A stretch of 64,000 nucleotides of DNA from JBBQNR01 sp963774075 (GTDB lineage: Bacteria; Actinomycetota; Thermoleophilia; Solirubrobacterales; JBBDJG01), in the NCBI GenBank assembly GCA_963774075.1, contig CAVZDP010000003.1, positions 124,001-188,000 of the forward strand, written 5' to 3'. The notes beneath the pieces were generated by a model, which ran no database searches, was not told the DNA's origin, and saw only the letters and a list, made by a program, of their open reading frames with translations. Below are positions 33,993-41,376 of this stretch, in pieces; positions within the stretch are counted from its first letter, which is position 1, and each line of letters begins with the position of its first letter. Both the position numbers and the translations under genes were made by a program.

Positions 33993-35759
33993 TCACTGTG
34001 ACACCGTCAAGCTCACCGTGGCTGACGGCGGGTTGAGCGGGTACTGGCTCGCCGAGTCCAACGCCGTAAAAGTGAACGCGTCCGGCCCGGAGTAGCCGGA
34101 ATCCGGGGTGTACGTGACCTGTGGGCCTGCGAAGGCGACACCGGTCGCCACGCTCGAGGTTCCGTGGCTGGGTGCGGACACGATCTTGAACCGGCGCGCG
34201 CCGGGGCTTCCGAACTGCTGCGCGGCAAGCGTGATCGCCTGTGCCCCTGTTACCGATGTAGTCACCGGTGAAGCCTTGTATCCGGGTACCGTCACCGTCG
34301 AGGTCGCGAGCGTGGGGCCGTTGTTGGTCTCGCTGGTCTCCTTCACGAAGTCGTCCGGGTCCATCTGCGAGCCGAGCCGGTAGAGGCCGGGCGCGACGTC
34401 GCTGATGTCGATCCACTGGAAGTAGACGCTGGGGCCGTAGGTGTCGCGCCAGCCCGACGAGATCCCCTGGAAGGTGTTGCTGGGACTGGACTGTCCTTCC
34501 CTGCAGCGCTGGGTCTGCGATGCCGTGTAGGCGGCCGTCGTCGCGAAGCTGTCGACCGCTGAGCCGTCCTCGAGGCAGAAGCCGACCTTCGACCCCGGCG
34601 CCACCTCGGCGGTACCGGCCTGGTTCCAGAGCGAGAAGCGCGCCGCGTGCATCAGGTGCCAGTGGTTGTGCCCGTCGGTCGTCTCATAGCGAATGACGGG
34701 GTGGCGGCTGTTGTCGTCATAGAAGCTTCCGTCCTGGCGGTAGATTCGCTGTCCCGTCACGGTCATCGCTCCGCTCACGGGGCTCGATCCGCGGATCTCC
34801 AGAGCTCCGGCGCCGATGTTGTGCAGCGAGCCGCTGAACTTCATCAGCAGGTGGCTCTGGCCGTCGGCCAGCTGCTGCACATTGGGAGCCTGAGCATTTC
34901 CAGGCGGATCCGCGATCAGGTCCGGCAGCAGATCAGGGCCGGTCCCGCTGCCGTTGGCGACGGTGAAGTTGCCCGTCACGACGTTGACGCCCGTGCTGCG
35001 CGTGATCGCCGCCGTGATCGAGTGCGGTCCGTTCCCGAGCAGGTTCGAGTTGTAGGGCAGGGCGCTCCTCGCCGTGTTGGAGGCTGTGCCCGCGAAGTCC
35101 CATGGCGCCGAGTTCTCGGTCTTGATCGGCGTCCGCGCACGCTGCGGGTCGTCCAGGTAGAAGCGGACCTGCGTGATGCCGGAGGCCGCCGGAACGAAGA
35201 CGTAGATGCTGCCGCTCACGGTCTTGCCGTCGAGGGAGGCGGGACTGGAGCGGCTCGCGGAGCTCGACAACTGCAGCGAGTCCGTGGAGGGCGGTGGTGG
35301 CGGTGGCGGGGTGGTCGTGTTGGAGACCGTGAAGGTCGACGTGAGGACGTCGACGCCGCCCGCGCTCTTCGTTATCGCCGCCGTGATCGTGTGCTGGTTG
35401 TTCGCCAGCCGCTTCGAGTCATAGGGGAGCGCGGTCTTGGCGGTGTTCGAGGCGGTGCCGGCGAAGTCCCATGGCGCCGCGTTCTCGGTCTTGATCGGGG
35501 TGCGCGTGCGCTGCGGGTCGTCCAGATAGAAGCGGACCTGGGTGACGCCGCTTGTCGGCGAGGTGAAGACGTAGATGTTGTTGCTCACCGTCTGGCCCTG
35601 TAGGGGCAGGGCTCCAGAGCGGTCCGCAGAGCTCGACACGAGCAGGTCGTAGGCGGATGCTTCGGCGGCGAGCGGGCCGGCGGCGAGCGCGGCCGCGAAG
35701 AGGCCGAGTAGGAGGACGACCAGCCGGCGCGCGCGCCCACGGGCTCGGAGGCGCATCAT
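33993..35759 (-). CDS. Exported lysyl oxidase family protein with tandem Ig-like domains
   Basis: A 588-residue secreted protein. The signal peptide (RRLVVLLLGLFAAALAAGPL) is followed by two near-identical Ig-like repeats (residues ~40-147 and ~160-270) each containing TQVRFYLDDPQR and SAPWDFAGTASNTA-type segments, separated by a polyproline linker. Residues ~275-490 are a lysyl oxidase domain starting DLLPDLIADPP with the copper-binding cluster GHNHWHL (His364, 366, 368). The end (SGYSGPDAFTFTALDS) is a cadherin-like domain. Lysyl oxidases oxidise lysine side chains to aldehydes. The open frame extends upstream, but ATG 35759 places the signal peptide correctly. Confidence 0.88.
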   Translation of the reverse strand: MMRLRARGRARRLVVLLLGLFAAALAAGPLAAEASAYDLLVSSSADRSGALPLQGQTVSNNIYVFTSPTSGVTQVRFYLDDPQRTRTPIKTENAAPWDFAGTASNTAKTALPYDSKRLANNQHTITAAITKSAGGVDVLTSTFTVSNTTTPPPPPPPSTDSLQLSSSASRSSPASLDGKTVSGSIYVFVPAASGITQVRFYLDDPQRARTPIKTENSAPWDFAGTASNTARSALPYNSNLLGNGPHSITAAITRSTGVNVVTGNFTVANGSGTGPDLLPDLIADPPGNAQAPNVQQLADGQSHLLMKFSGSLHNIGAGALEIRGSSPVSGAMTVTGQRIYRQDGSFYDDNSRHPVIRYETTDGHNHWHLMHAARFSLWNQAGTAEVAPGSKVGFCLEDGSAVDSFATTAAYTASQTQRCREGQSSPSNTFQGISSGWRDTYGPSVYFQWIDISDVAPGLYRLGSQMDPDDFVKETSETNNGPTLATSTVTVPGYKASPVTTSVTGAQAITLAAQQFGSPGARRFKIVSAPSHGTSSVATGVAFAGPQVTYTPDSGYSGPDAFTFTALDSASQYPLNPPSATVSLTVSQ

Positions 35760-35865
35760 GCGCTCGAGTCCGCGATCCACGCTTTCGATCCCCCTTGCAG
35801 CCACCGTGCCGCGGGCGAGTCTAGACGAAACGGCGGCTTTCGTTGGAAAGAGATCCGCGCAAGGC

Positions 35866-36468
35866 CTACGGGCGCGGCTGAAAGCCGCCGACCTTCGCCG
35901 CCGCAAAGGCGTCGCCGAGGCTTGCGCCCACGGTGCGCGGGCCGCCCGCATGACACTCGACGCCCGGATCGATGACGCCGCGTGCACGAAGCTCGATCCA
36001 AACGATTCGCGGGGCGGGCTGCTGAACCACGCTCGGCGCCGGCTTGACCAGCAGAGCGATCACTTCCTTGCCGCCGGGCGCGCGGTCCACGCGGTAGGCG
36101 GCGTTCGTGCGCGTGCCGAAGTCGTACAGGGTCGGGCCCGCGAGAGGGAGCAGACGGGTCGCCCGGGCGACGGAGTTCTCCGGGACGTCGGCTACCGCCC
36201 GGGCGGAGATCGTGACGCGTATGAGACAGGAGCCGAGCGGGCCGAAGCGATGCGTCAGCGTCCGCCCCTTCCTTCGACCTATCTGAGGCCATGCGCTCGG
36301 CACCAGGTAGTCGGTGCGGAGCATGTAACGCGTACCCGCGGCGCCCTGCACGGCCACCTCGCCGAAGCCCTTGATGCCGCGCGCGGTACGCGCCTCGGAA
36401 GCAGTGGCAGCCCCTAGCACGGACATCGCTACGCCGAGAGTCAGCAAGGCCAGAACGAGCTTTCGCAT
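35866..36468 (-). CDS. Exported hypothetical protein
   Basis: A 200-residue protein with a clear signal peptide (MRKLVLALLTLGVAMSVLGA). The mature part contains IKGFGEVAVQGAAGTRYMLR, a segment of the form GSCLIRVTISARAVAD, and ends in QPRP. No known motif or metal-binding pattern is visible. It is upstream of and in the same direction as the lysyl oxidase gene, about 107 nt away, so a shared transcript is possible. Confidence 0.7.
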   Translation of the reverse strand: MRKLVLALLTLGVAMSVLGAATASEARTARGIKGFGEVAVQGAAGTRYMLRTDYLVPSAWPQIGRRKGRTLTHRFGPLGSCLIRVTISARAVADVPENSVARATRLLPLAGPTLYDFGTRTNAAYRVDRAPGGKEVIALLVKPAPSVVQQPAPRIVWIELRARGVIDPGVECHAGGPRTVGASLGDAFAAAKVGGFQPRP

Positions 36469-36544
36469 GCGCTACCACAACAGTACTAGTGGCCGCCTAG
36501 GCCCTGCGGAATACTGACACCTGACCGCATGGCTCGAGAACGCA

Positions 36545-36573
36545 ATAGCGGGCGCTGGGGGAGCGCCCGCTAT
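36545..36573. terminator. Strong hairpin between gene ends
   Basis: ATAGCGGGCGCT and AGCGCCCGCTAT form a perfect 12-bp stem around a GGGGG loop. There is no T-run on either side. It lies downstream of the zinc-ribbon gene, so a factor-dependent terminator or RNA-stabilising hairpin is likely. Confidence 0.55.
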
Positions 36574-36675
36574 CGACCTACGCGCTCCAAGGACCGGACT
36601 GTTGGGGTGTGGGGGTACACGCCCGGCGAGCGCTTTTGCGTGCCACAGAAACCGCGGCACACGATCGTGAAGTCT

Positions 36676-36709
36676 TACTCCTCGGCCGCTGCTACTCCTC
36701 GGCCGCTGC
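36676..36709. repeat. Perfect 17-bp tandem duplication
   Basis: TACTCCTCGGCCGCTGC occurs twice head to tail. The junction lies at the stop codon of the zinc-ribbon gene; with one copy the reading frame would end at the same residue with TAA instead of TAG. Confidence 0.85.
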
Positions 36710-36910
36710 CGGCAACGCCCACCGCCTGGTGACCGCGGCGTGTACGAAGCGTCCTTCCCTGTGCCTCGGCTCGCAGCGCACGCAGCGCACCCCGAGCCCC
36801 GAGATCTCGTCTCCGTCCGTGAGCGGCTGCCCGCAAGGGCACCAGTAGTAACGACTCTCTTTTTCTTCGTGTGAAATCTGGCCGCAGTCGTGGCAGAGAA
36901 TGAATGGCAT
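36692..36910 (-). CDS. Small zinc-ribbon protein
   Basis: A 72-residue protein with three Cys pairs: ILCHDCGQIS, YYWCPCGQPL and VRCVRCEPRH. These could bind one or two zinc ions as in rubredoxin-like or zinc-ribbon proteins. The ATG at 36910 has GGAGGTGA (36915-36922), a full match to the anti-Shine-Dalgarno, which argues strongly for translation. Function unknown; it may be a nucleic-acid-binding or protein-interaction adaptor. Confidence 0.7.
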   Translation of the reverse strand: MPFILCHDCGQISHEEKESRYYWCPCGQPLTDGDEISGLGVRCVRCEPRHREGRFVHAAVTRRWALPAAAEE

Positions 36911-37008
36911 TCCCTCACCTCCCGCCATTTAGATAACACGAACGTCCAGTGTCGCGCCCCGAACATTCGTCCAGACGGGCGCCGGAGCGCTCAACTTTTG
37001 CGGGTTGA

Positions 37009-37956
37009 TCAGGTTCGGGGATCGATCACGAGCTTGCCGCTCGTTCGCCGCGCACGCATGTCCTCGTGCGCTCGGCGTGCCTCGCCGAGCGGGTAGCTGC
37101 CGCCGACGACGGGCTTCAGCTTCCCGTCTGCCACGAGCGCGAACAGCTCCTCGATCGGCTCGGCCAGCATCTCCGGCCGCGCCAGGCAGTGCATGAGCCA
37201 GAAGCCGATCACCGCGCGGCTGTTTTGCAGCAGCGAGCCGGGCTCGATCGGAGTCGGAGGCTGGCGTCCCGCCATGCCGTAGAAAACGAGCCGCCCAAAT
37301 GGCGCGAGTGCGGCGAGGCTTGCGTCGAAGGTCGGCCCGCCGACCATCTCGAGCACGATGTCGACCTTGCCGCCGTTGGTCTCCTCGATCGCCTGCTTCA
37401 GCTCATCGGGGTTCCCATCGATGGCGGCGTCCGCGCCGAGCTCGCGTGCCAGCTTTCGTTTGTCCTCCGTCGAGGCCGTCGCGATCACCCGCCCCGCGCC
37501 CCAGCGCTTCGCGAGCTGGATGGCGAGCGAGCCGACGCCGCCGGCGCCTGCGTGCACGACGACGCTCTCTCCCTCGGCCATGTGGGCGCACGTGCGAAGC
37601 AGATGCCATGCGGTCGTCCCCTGGACGACGATCGCGAGTGCCTGGGTGTCGTTCACGCTGTCCGGGACCGGCCACATCATCCCTGGAGCCGCCAGCGCCC
37701 GTTCGGCGTAGCCGCCCTGCACGAGCGCGACCACGCGCTCGCCGTCGGGCGTCGTGCCGACCACCTCGCCGCCGGGGATCATCGGAAGCTTCGCGGCCGC
37801 AAGGTACGAGTTCTCCGCCTGGTGCGTGTCGGCGTAGTTGATCCCAGCCGCGCTCACGTCCAGAACCACGAGCCCGTCCGCGGGCTCGGGATCCGGCACG
37901 TCGCGCAGAACGAGCACCTCCGGCCCGCCGAACTCAGTGACCTGTATCGCCCTCAG
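37009..37956 (-). CDS. Zinc-independent quinone oxidoreductase / MDR family alcohol dehydrogenase, CTG start
   Basis: A 315-residue NAD(P)H-dependent MDR protein. It starts RAIQVTEFGGPEVLVLRDVP, the usual QOR N-terminus, then DVSAAGINYADTHQ and the Rossmann loop VVVHAGAGGVGSLAIQLAK, and ends VVGGSYPLGEARRAHEDM. No structural-zinc cysteines are seen. The conventional GTG at 37917 would remove the first strand. A CTG at 37956 restores it and has AAAGGAG (37963-37969) at 6-nt spacing. Such enzymes reduce quinones or enones. Confidence 0.85.
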   Translation of the reverse strand: MRAIQVTEFGGPEVLVLRDVPDPEPADGLVVLDVSAAGINYADTHQAENSYLAAAKLPMIPGGEVVGTTPDGERVVALVQGGYAERALAAPGMMWPVPDSVNDTQALAIVVQGTTAWHLLRTCAHMAEGESVVVHAGAGGVGSLAIQLAKRWGAGRVIATASTEDKRKLARELGADAAIDGNPDELKQAIEETNGGKVDIVLEMVGGPTFDASLAALAPFGRLVFYGMAGRQPPTPIEPGSLLQNSRAVIGFWLMHCLARPEMLAEPIEELFALVADGKLKPVVGGSYPLGEARRAHEDMRARRTSGKLVIDPRT

Positions 37957-38079
37957 CGGTGGCTCCTTTCTCCGGCACTCGAGCGACCGTCGAGCTCCTC
38001 CCGTCGCGGAGCCTATGCGCCCGCGAGCCGGCGTGCAAGACGCGCCGTCACGTGACGCTCGCTCGAGCTCGCGTTTCGA

Positions 38080-39444
38080 TCAGCTTCGCTCGAGCAGCTC
38101 GTCGATCGAGCTGTCGATGTCCTGGGCCAGCAGCTCCGCGTCCGGTAGCGCCTCGCTGTCGGCGTAGAGGCCGAAGAACGCGCCGTCCTTGATCGTCGTG
38201 ATGCCGATCGAGAGCGCATGCCGCTCCGAGAGCGGCACCACCGGGTAGGCCTCCTGCAGCTCGCAGCCGAGCATGTAGAGCGGCTCGCGCGGCCCGGGGA
38301 TGTTGGAGACGACCAGGTTGAAGGTGCGCGGGCTGGCGATCACGCGCGAGATGCGGCGCTGGATCAGGTGTGGAACGTAGGTGAGCGACTTCAGTACCGA
38401 GTCGCTACCTTCGGGCTCGCCGCGCTCCTTTCGATCCTTCATCGTCATGTGAAGGTCGAGCAGGCGCCGCACGGGATCGGGCTCGTCGCACGGCAGCTCG
38501 ACGAACAGGAACGAGATGCGGTTCCCGTATTCATCGTCGTCGCCGTCGCGAACGTTGACCGGCACCATCGTCTTCAGGCGCGCCGGCTCCTCACCCCTGC
38601 GCGACACGAACCGGCGCACGCCGCCCGAGGACGCGGCCAGCACGACGTCGTTGATCGTCGTGCTGAAGCGTCGCTTGATGCGGGTCAGGTCGTCGAGCGG
38701 GCGGCCGAGCAGCGCGAGGTGGCGCTGGCCGGAGATGGGCTCCTCGTTCAGCACGCGGGCCGGCGAGACGGGTACGAGCGAGTGCGCAAGTGCGCGCGCG
38801 GCACGCTGACCATCGTCGGCCAGCCGCAGTACCCGCCCCGGCGAGCGCAGCACGCGAGCGGGCAGGCGCAGGAGGTTCAGCTCCTCGAAGACGCGGTCGC
38901 GCACGCCGCCGGCGAGGATCGACGCCGTACCCGGAGGTGGCTTCGGCCGCCATCCGTCGGGCTCAGGCGGCGGGGCCTCCGGCGTGGCGTCGAGCAACAG
39001 CGCCGCCAGCTCGACCGCCGCGACGCCGTCGACCATGCAGTGGTGCGCCTTTCCAACGACCCCGATGCGCCCGTCGGAGAGCTCGTCGGCGATCCAGATC
39101 TCCCACAGCGGGAAGGAGCGATCGAGCGGCGCCGACATGACGCGGTCCACGACGGCGTTGATGTCGCCCTCGCTCGCGCGCAGGACGTGGCGAGTGACGT
39201 CGAAGCGGTCGTCGTCGATCCAGAGCGGGTCGTTCAGCCCGAACGGGACGGGAGCAAGCCGCTGGCGGTAGCGCGGCGCGCGCGCGAGCCGGCTCTCGAT
39301 GTGGTCGCGAAACTGCTCGAAGCTGGGAGCCGGTTGGTCGCGCGGCGGCGAGCACAGCGCCACCCATCCCACGTGCATGTGGGCGGTCGGGCTCTCGACC
39401 TCCAAGAAGGACGAGTCAAGTGCTGATAGTCGTGTGGCGGGCAT
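38080..39444 (-). CDS. Wax ester synthase / diacylglycerol acyltransferase (WS/DGAT)
   Basis: A 454-residue acyltransferase that makes storage lipids from acyl-CoA and diacylglycerol or fatty alcohols. The N-terminus reads LSALDSSFLEVESPTAHMHV. The catalytic HHxxxDG motif is KAHHCMVDGVAAVEL, and the C-terminal NIPGPREPLYM (with the conserved PLW-like region) is the second signature. ATG 39444 follows a GGAGGAGA sequence. A 30-bp inverted repeat at 39501-39530 lies just upstream as a probable operator. Confidence 0.92.
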   Translation of the reverse strand: MPATRLSALDSSFLEVESPTAHMHVGWVALCSPPRDQPAPSFEQFRDHIESRLARAPRYRQRLAPVPFGLNDPLWIDDDRFDVTRHVLRASEGDINAVVDRVMSAPLDRSFPLWEIWIADELSDGRIGVVGKAHHCMVDGVAAVELAALLLDATPEAPPPEPDGWRPKPPPGTASILAGGVRDRVFEELNLLRLPARVLRSPGRVLRLADDGQRAARALAHSLVPVSPARVLNEEPISGQRHLALLGRPLDDLTRIKRRFSTTINDVVLAASSGGVRRFVSRRGEEPARLKTMVPVNVRDGDDDEYGNRISFLFVELPCDEPDPVRRLLDLHMTMKDRKERGEPEGSDSVLKSLTYVPHLIQRRISRVIASPRTFNLVVSNIPGPREPLYMLGCELQEAYPVVPLSERHALSIGITTIKDGAFFGLYADSEALPDAELLAQDIDSSIDELLERS

Positions 39445-39500
39445 GTCATCTCCTCCCCCCGCCCAAGCTCGAAAGCCTGCACAGGGAAACCTTGCAGGTA

Positions 39501-39530
39501 GTACCCAAGTGTTCAATGGAATTTGGGTAC
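39501..39530. promoter_or_regulatory. Probable operator upstream of the WS/DGAT gene
   Basis: GTACCCAA and TTGGGTAC are perfect 8-bp inverted arms separated by 14 nt, 57 nt before the acyltransferase start. The neighbouring TetR regulator is a candidate ligand. The palindrome at 40290-40304 has a different core, so two regulators or one with broad recognition are possible. Confidence 0.5.
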
Positions 39531-39581
39531 GAAATTCGTCTAGTTCCCCGCGAAGCCGCTCTTTACGCATCTTTTTTCGAG

Positions 39582-39597
39582 CCCCTGTTGACAGGGG
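39582..39597. promoter_or_regulatory. 16-bp palindrome after the TetR gene
   Basis: CCCCTGT-TG-ACAGGGG, perfect 7-bp arms, located between the TetR stop and the acyltransferase promoter region. There is no T-run after it in the TetR direction, so it may be an operator rather than a terminator. Confidence 0.4.
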
Positions 39598-39631
39598 GAA
39601 AATTCCGCGCGGCAAGGGCTGGCAGAGGGTC

Positions 39632-40246
39632 TCAGCCCGCGTCGGGATAGAGGGCGTGAAACCAGACGTCGGTGAGTGTCTCGACCATCTGCTCGGCGGA
39701 GCGGCGGCGTAAACCCACGAACACGTAGAGGCAGCGCTCCACCATCCAGACCAGGGCCTCGGCGGTGGCCTCGGGTTCGAGCGGCCGCAGACGGCCGGCC
39801 ACCTGCTCCCCGCGCACGTGCTCGGCGGTGGCGGTCACGAAACGGCCGATCAGCCGCTGCCAGAGCTCGTGCATGTCCTCGTCGTACATGGCGACCTCCT
39901 GGCCCACCCGCATCAGGTTCGCGTGGCTCAGGTAGACGGCGACGACGCCCTCGATTGCCGCTCTGATCAGGGTTCGCGGGGCTCCCTCGCCGTGCCACCA
40001 GCGGTCAGCCTCGCGGAAAGCCTCATCGCTGACCTCCTCCATCGCAGACCGCAGCAGGTCGTGCTTGCTGCGGAAGTAGAAGTAGAAGGCCGTGCGGGAG
40101 ATTCCGGCCGCGCGGGCGATCTGGTCGATCGTGAGGTCCTTGAACGGGACCGCCTCGGCCAGCTCGAACGTGGCGTCGCGGACCGCGGACTGGATCTCCT
40201 CGCGGCTTCGCTTCGCGAGGGCTGGGCTCTCCGCCTGGGCGCTCAC
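39632..40246 (-). CDS. TetR family transcriptional regulator
   Basis: A 204-residue repressor. The N-terminal helix-turn-helix is intact: IQSAVRDATFELAEAVPF, LTIDQIARAAGISRTAFYFY, FRSKHDLLRSAMEEV. The larger C-terminal domain would bind a ligand, probably a lipid or CoA ester given its neighbours. It is divergent from the R2lox gene and followed by the WS/DGAT gene on its own strand. GTG start at 40246; a palindrome overlaps the divergent promoter. Confidence 0.92.
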   Translation of the reverse strand: MSAQAESPALAKRSREEIQSAVRDATFELAEAVPFKDLTIDQIARAAGISRTAFYFYFRSKHDLLRSAMEEVSDEAFREADRWWHGEGAPRTLIRAAIEGVVAVYLSHANLMRVGQEVAMYDEDMHELWQRLIGRFVTATAEHVRGEQVAGRLRPLEPEATAEALVWMVERCLYVFVGLRRRSAEQMVETLTDVWFHALYPDAG

Positions 40247-40289
40247 GGAGGGATCGTATCGCCCGGGAACGAGACCCCTGACAGCATGT

Positions 40290-40318
40290 TTGACACATTG
40301 TCAACGCTTGGCTACGAT
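40290..40318 (+). promoter_or_regulatory. Promoter of the R2lox gene overlapping a palindromic operator
   Basis: TTGACA (40290-40295), a 17-nt spacer and TACGAT (40313-40318). The -35 is the left arm of the perfect palindrome TTGACA-CAT-TGTCAA (40290-40304). Binding of the divergently encoded TetR protein here would block R2lox transcription. Confidence 0.7.
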
Positions 40319-40385
40319 CGCGCGGCGGCGGCTGCCGGCCGCCCCCGACAGCACACAGCCCCTACGCCAGCAAAGGAGACCGTCC

Positions 40386-41306
40386 ATGGCCTTGACGCTC
40401 GACGAGCTTGCACAGCAGGGCGACCCCGGCACGCTTCAAAGCGAGGATCAGGCGGCGAAGCTGAAGCTGATGACGCCGCACGAGCTCTACCTGCTCTGGG
40501 AGCGCCAGCACTGGCGCTCGCAGGACATCGACTTCACGAAGGACAAGGAGGACTGGGCCAACCTCAGCGGCGAGGAGCGCGAGCAGGCGATCTGGGGCAT
40601 GGCCGCGTTCTTCATCGGCGAGGAGCGCGTCACGACGCAGTTCTCGGGCCTCGTGATGTCCTACGAGGACGAGGACGAGGCCTCCTTTCTCGCCACCCAG
40701 CAGGTCGACGAGGCGCGCCACGTGCAGTTCTTCGACCGCTTTCACAAAGAGGTGATGGGGCTCGACGCGGACGACCTGGCCGGGCGCCTCGATGCACAGC
40801 GCCGGCACGTCAACGACGCCTTCGTGAAGCTCTTCGACGAGGTGCTTCGCGACGCCGAGCAGCGCCTGGTGGCCGACCCCCGCGACATCGAGGCGAAGGT
40901 CGACTTCGTCACGACCTACCACATGGTGATCGAGGGCACCCTCGCCCTCACCGGGCAGAAGTTCATCACCGACTACTACGAGAGCGAGGGCATCATGCCC
41001 GGCTTCGTCGAGGGCTTCAACAAGGTCGCTCGCGACGAGCACCGCCACGTCGCGTACGGGACCTGGTTCCTGAAGGAGACGGCGGGCAAGGACCGGCAGC
41101 TCGGCGAGCGCATGCGCGACACGCTGATGGAGCTGCTGCCGATCGCCGCCGGTGTGCTCGTGCCGCCGGGCTACGACCCGCACGGCGACTGGAAGCTGCT
41201 CGGCGGCTACGGCGCCGAGGAGGTCAACAGCTTCGCCTTCCAGTGCCTGAACCGGCGCCTGCGGGCGATCGGCGTGCCGCTGCAGCCCGAGCCGGTCGCG
41301 GCCTGA
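40386..41306 (+). CDS. R2-like ligand-binding oxidase (R2lox)-type ferritin-like protein
   Basis: A 306-residue helical di-metal protein related to class I ribonucleotide reductase R2. Six metal ligands can be placed: Glu in IGEERVTTQF, Glu/His in DEARHVQFF, Glu in MVIEGTLALTG, and Glu/His in DEHRHVAYG. The Val after EER and the Tyr in TTYHMVIEG correspond to the Val-Tyr ether crosslink pair of R2lox. Family members bind a long-chain fatty-acid-like ligand and a Mn/Fe cofactor. AAAGGAG precedes the ATG. The location next to TetR and WS/DGAT supports a lipid role; an ordinary NrdF is less likely. Confidence 0.85.
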   Translation: MALTLDELAQQGDPGTLQSEDQAAKLKLMTPHELYLLWERQHWRSQDIDFTKDKEDWANLSGEEREQAIWGMAAFFIGEERVTTQFSGLVMSYEDEDEASFLATQQVDEARHVQFFDRFHKEVMGLDADDLAGRLDAQRRHVNDAFVKLFDEVLRDAEQRLVADPRDIEAKVDFVTTYHMVIEGTLALTGQKFITDYYESEGIMPGFVEGFNKVARDEHRHVAYGTWFLKETAGKDRQLGERMRDTLMELLPIAAGVLVPPGYDPHGDWKLLGGYGAEEVNSFAFQCLNRRLRAIGVPLQPEPVAA

Positions 41307-41364
41307 GGCGATCCATGCCCGCGTTTTGCGGGCGTTTTTGGGACGGCTGGCTTCCCCCAGCCTC

Positions 41365-41370
41365 TACCAT
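41365..41370 (+). promoter_or_regulatory. Putative -10 element of glmU
   Basis: TACCAT is 6 nt before the GTG at 41377, with no ribosome binding site, suggesting leaderless glmU-prs transcription. Confidence 0.4.
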
Positions 41371-41376
41371 TCCTGC

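Noticed and set aside
39582..39597. Rho-independent terminator of the TetR gene
   Set aside because: In the TetR direction the hairpin is followed by CTCGAAAAAA, not by T residues; it is listed as a palindrome only.
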